From assembly GCA_902472795.1 (NCBI GenBank), contig CABROZ010000008.1, positions 1 to 36,576 on the forward strand: DNA of 36,576 nucleotides. The letters run 5' to 3'. The notes under the pieces are model-generated. The model saw nothing but the letters and a program-made list of their open reading frames with translations. It was not told where the DNA came from and made no database searches. The first letter of the stretch is position 1; each line of letters begins with the position of its first letter. The DNA is from an uncultured Bacteroides sp. Lineage in GTDB: Bacteria; Bacteroidota; Bacteroidia; Bacteroidales; Bacteroidaceae. This document shows positions 34,212 through 36,576 of this stretch, in pieces. The position numbers and the translations under genes are program-made.

Positions 34212-34769
34212 ATGAAAAGACTGACATTCATGCTGACGCTGTTCCTGCTTATGCTGACAGGAAGCGCAGCCGCACAAGAAGAAACCCGGGAACTGACCCG
34301 TGAAGAAAAGAAAGCCCTACAGGCCGAAATAGACAGTTTGCAATTTGCCGAAGCCGCACGCGCCCTCAACAACCGGGCCTTTACGCTGGAAGCAGACAAA
34401 GTAGTCTTCAAATACGGACAAACAGCCTATGTGACTTCCAACACCAACTTCGTATCCGTCAAGGACAACCATGCCGTCGTACAAGTAGCCTTCAACATTC
34501 CCGTTAGCGGACCTAACGGACTGGGAGGCGTCACCGTAGAAGGCAGCTTCTCGGATTATGACCTGAAGACAGACAAAAAGGGCAACATGATGCTTACCCT
34601 CAACGTGGTCGGTGCCGGCATCTCTGCACGGGTCGATATCACCCTCTACAACGGCAACAACAAGGCTACGGTAAACATCACCCCCAACTTCAACTCCAAC
34701 CGCATGACACTGAGCGGTGTCATCGTCCCGCTGGAAAAAAGCAGCATATTCAAAGGCCGCTCCCTCTGA
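34212..34769 (+). CDS. DUF4251 family exported protein
   Basis: A 185-residue protein with signal peptide MKRLTFMLTLFLLMLTGSAAAQ. A helical part with many charges (TREEKKALQAEIDSLQFAEAARAL) comes first. A beta-rich domain follows (FTLEADKVVFKYGQTAYVTSNTNFVSVK, FNIPVSGPNGLGGVTVEGSFSDY, KGNMMLTLNVVGAGISARVDITLY) with the layout of DUF4251 proteins, common in Bacteroidales and of unknown role. Export points to the periplasm or outer membrane. A short hairpin separates it from the next two genes. Confidence 0.8.
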   Translation: MKRLTFMLTLFLLMLTGSAAAQEETRELTREEKKALQAEIDSLQFAEAARALNNRAFTLEADKVVFKYGQTAYVTSNTNFVSVKDNHAVVQVAFNIPVSGPNGLGGVTVEGSFSDYDLKTDKKGNMMLTLNVVGAGISARVDITLYNGNNKATVNITPNFNSNRMTLSGVIVPLEKSSIFKGRSL

Positions 34770-34797
34770 TACGGAAAGAGACAAAACAAACACATCC

Positions 34798-34834
34798 GGG
34801 AAAGCCTGACCGTACAGCGCTTTCCTTCATTTTA
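34798..34834 (+). terminator. Weak terminator-like hairpin
   Basis: GGAAAGC (34799-34805) pairs with GCTTTCC (34819-34825), followed by TTCATTTTAAT. The stem is short, so read-through into the DUF4136 gene is possible. Confidence 0.5.
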
Positions 34835-34854
34835 ATAAACCAAACCAGAAAATT

Positions 34855-35478
34855 ATGAAAAAGATTTTGTTATTGGCATGCATGGCATTTGCCATCATGT
34901 CGTGCGAAAAAGATCCGGACATGAATCAACTGGACAGTGATATGGTGGTCTATACCGACCATGACGACGAAACCGACTTCGGCCAGTTTCAGACCTACTT
35001 CCTGCCCGACAGCATCTTGGAAGCCGGAAGCTACCGCGCTACTTATTGGAAAGACGAGAATGCCCAGAGGCTGATCAAAGCCGTAGAGAACGAAATGAAC
35101 AGCCGCGGCTACCAACGCATCACCGACCCTGAACTGAAAGACCAGGCCGACCTGGGCGTACAACTGTCGTACGTCGCAGAGACCACCCACGTCGTCAGCG
35201 GAGGCTACTGGAGCGGATGGTGGGACTATGCCTACTGGGGCCCGTGGTGGGGAGGATGGTACTATCCCTACACCGTCAGCTACAGCTACAACACCAATAC
35301 CTTGATCATGGAAATGGTTGACCTGTCGCACAGCGGTACCGAGAATGCTCAACTGCCCGTCGTATGGTATGCCGACGCTTCGGGCTACCAGTACAGTTCC
35401 AAGTACAACATCCAACTGATGACCGAAGCCATCGGTCAGGCTTTCGAGCAATCACCCTATATCCAATCCAACAAATAA
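34855..35478 (+). CDS. DUF4136 lipoprotein
   Basis: A 207-residue lipoprotein: MKKILLLACMAFAIMSC with Cys17 as lipidation site, then EKDPD. The DUF4136 layout is clear: YTDHDDETDFGQFQTYFLPDS, a helix with RLIKAVENEMNSRGYQRI, an unusual aromatic and glycine-rich turn (GGYWSGWWDYAYWGPWWGGW, about 119-138), and a C-terminal WYADASGYQY segment. Members sit at the inner face of the outer membrane or at the surface, with no known activity. A beta-barrel gene follows after 16 bases, probably the same operon. Confidence 0.87.
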   Translation: MKKILLLACMAFAIMSCEKDPDMNQLDSDMVVYTDHDDETDFGQFQTYFLPDSILEAGSYRATYWKDENAQRLIKAVENEMNSRGYQRITDPELKDQADLGVQLSYVAETTHVVSGGYWSGWWDYAYWGPWWGGWYYPYTVSYSYNTNTLIMEMVDLSHSGTENAQLPVVWYADASGYQYSSKYNIQLMTEAIGQAFEQSPYIQSNK

Positions 35479-35494
35479 GAAACGGAGGTAAGCA

Positions 35495-36139
35495 ATGAAA
35501 ACATCTATACATACACTGATAAAGACCGTGACCGTGGCCGGCTGCATGCTTTTGGGCATCGCCCTGCAAGCGCAAGCACGCCCACATCACCCTGAACGCA
35601 AGTTTCACCTCACGATAGACTGGCAAATGAACGCCCCGCTGAACACCGACTTTGCCGACAAACTCAGCGGATGGGGCATGAACTTCGAAGGCATGTACGA
35701 CATCACGCCCCGCCTTTCGGCAGGAGCCTTTGTATCGTACCACACGAACCACCAGTACGTCGATCGGCAGACACTCGTGTTATCGCCAACCGAAAGCCTT
35801 ACCACCGACCAGCAGCGGTCGGCCTTCCAGTTGCCCTTCGGAGCCGCCATCGACTACACACTCTGCCCCCGCTCGCAGGTCAGCCCCTACATAGGAGCCA
35901 AATTAGGAGCCATGTTTGCCCGCTACACCACGTATTTCGGCACACGCGGCCTCTACGACAAGTCATGGGGATTCTACGCTTCGCCCGAAATCGGTCTGAA
36001 GATTTATCCTTCAAAGCATAAGCACTGGGGATTCCACATAGCCGGATTCTACAGCTATGCCACCAACCATACGGCAACATTGACCGGCGACATCGACGGC
36101 CAAAGCAATGCCGGCTTCCGCCTCGGTGTCATCTTCTGA
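35495..36139 (+). CDS. Outer-membrane beta-barrel protein
   Basis: A 214-residue protein with signal peptide ending near LQAQA, preceded by a clear ribosome site (GGAGG, 7 bases before ATG). Alternating strands (KFHLTIDWQMNAPL, GWGMNFEGMYDITPRLSAGAFVSYH, SAFQLPFGAAIDYTL, SPYIGAKLGAMFARYT, WGFYASPEIGLKIYPS) and the last residues GFRLGVIF ending in Phe mark an eight-strand barrel. It may pair with the DUF4136 lipoprotein. No enzyme site is visible. Confidence 0.85.
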   Translation: MKTSIHTLIKTVTVAGCMLLGIALQAQARPHHPERKFHLTIDWQMNAPLNTDFADKLSGWGMNFEGMYDITPRLSAGAFVSYHTNHQYVDRQTLVLSPTESLTTDQQRSAFQLPFGAAIDYTLCPRSQVSPYIGAKLGAMFARYTTYFGTRGLYDKSWGFYASPEIGLKIYPSKHKHWGFHIAGFYSYATNHTATLTGDIDGQSNAGFRLGVIF

Positions 36140-36188
36140 CCATTGGTTCCGACAGTTTCAAACCTGTAATAGATTCCTATAGAGCAAT

Positions 36189-36227
36189 GCCCGCACTTCT
36201 TCTGCACAAGAGGAAGGCGGGCTTTTT
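36189..36227 (+). terminator. Intrinsic terminator after the beta-barrel gene
   Basis: GCCCGC (36189-36194) pairs with GCGGGC (36217-36222), extended by imperfect CTTCTT/AAGAGG pairing, followed by five T. Confidence 0.85.
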
Positions 36228-36313
36228 GCATGTCAGAAGTCCGTACCGCCTTCCCCATACTACCGACGTACGTAGCATCTATGTACGGTCTTTCTTTGTC
36301 CTTTCCCTTACTT

Positions 36314-36397
36314 ACGTTTCATCTCGCGGCGCGAGATGTACATCCTGCGTGCCGGGATATGCATCTCACGTGCCGGGATGTACAACCCGGCAGCCAA
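36314..36397. repeat. Tandem array, 21-bp period (array C)
   Basis: Four 21-bp units from 36314, 36335, 36356 and 36377. Units 2 and 3 share GAT-T-CATC and CGTGCCGG; unit 4 keeps GATGTACA. CATCTCGCG-G-CGCGAGATG (36320-36338) is a perfect palindrome over the junction of units 1 and 2. The style (short period, palindromic centre, GTACA and GCGnGCC motifs) resembles arrays A and B. Confidence 0.7.
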
Positions 36398-36497
36398 GAC
36401 GAAAGCCAAACACTGGCAATGTACCAAGCAAAGTGCCGCAACCGACCAAAGAAATTGCTCAGTTCCATCTGCTTTGTGCATTTTCTGCTCCTATTCC

Positions 36498-36527
36498 TTG
36501 CCAAACCCGACACTTTCAGTAAATTTG
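36498..36527 (+). promoter_or_regulatory. Outward promoter at the right edge
   Basis: TTG (36498-36500), a 19-base spacer and TAAATTTG (36520-36527) fit the Bacteroides promoter. No ATG follows in the window, so the gene it drives lies beyond 36576. Confidence 0.6.
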
Positions 36528-36576
36528 CAAGCTGATAGCCAATTGCATACCCTGACGGGGACACGCCTCAGGCCCT

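Larger units (their letters stand above)
36228..36576. other. Gene-free right edge
   Basis: No convincing gene. It contains array C (36314-36397) and one outward promoter. ACGTACGTA near 36269-36277 loosely resembles the core of the 23-bp repeat. Short open frames here are translated repeat and have no protein-like features. Confidence 0.6.

Noticed and set aside
1..36576. Mobile element, prophage or integrated conjugative element
   Set aside because: No transposase, integrase, phage or conjugation gene is seen; most genes are core metabolism or common Bacteroidales genes.

Overview
The window reads as chromosomal DNA of a Bacteroidaceae gut bacterium (Bacteroides or Phocaeicola type). The signs are a one-component sensor/regulator fusion (hybrid two-component system), a long single-chain PurL, repeated promoters of the Bacteroides form TTTG-N19/20-TAnnTTTG, weak Shine-Dalgarno sequences before many genes, a secreted C1B peptidase, DUF4251 and DUF4136 proteins, GHL10 hydrolases, and lipoproteins with K-D-D after the lipobox cysteine. 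I see no tRNA, rRNA, CRISPR, insertion sequence or prophage. The species cannot be fixed from sequence alone.

Left part (1-5500). About 600 bases of non-coding repeat DNA come first. A toxin-antitoxin pair (686-1284) follows, then three tandem 81-bp promoter-bearing repeats and purL. A diverged copy of the same repeat is the promoter of the toxin-antitoxin pair, so promoter repeats bracket the cassette. PurL has an in-frame insertion that looks like a captured intergenic dyad repeat. It also seems to have lost about 14 residues from a conserved glycine-rich segment.

Middle part (5500-19600). An orphan hybrid sensor/regulator comes first, then a split chromate-type transporter pair and a GHL10 hydrolase on the minus strand. 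Next are uvrA and a two-gene GH5/GH43 polysaccharide-degrading unit. There is no SusC/SusD pair here.

Minus-strand block and its neighbours (19600-26600). A carbon starvation/pyruvate transporter operon (cstA, a small membrane protein, a beta-barrel protein) diverges from a second GHL10 hydrolase. That hydrolase overlaps tail-to-tail with a long RelA/SpoT homologue whose hydrolase site is intact and whose synthetase site looks degenerate. An ATP-grasp-like protein of unknown role lies upstream of it.

Right part (26600-36576). An AAA ATPase of the DUF4143-like type is followed by pyruvate:ferredoxin oxidoreductase (nifJ). A patatin-like lipase and a secreted papain-like peptidase are divergently transcribed. 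Three envelope proteins (DUF4251, DUF4136 lipoprotein, beta-barrel) end the coding part. The right edge carries another repeat array and an outward promoter.

The most unusual signal is non-coding. Degenerate tandem arrays with a 21-23 bp period, often palindromic at the centre, sit in three gene-free gaps (6-203 and 509-551; 15601-15633 and 15885-15972; 36314-36397). The first two gaps share at least five sequence modules in the same order when one is reverse-complemented, so they look like two inverted copies of one composite element. I do not know a name for this family.
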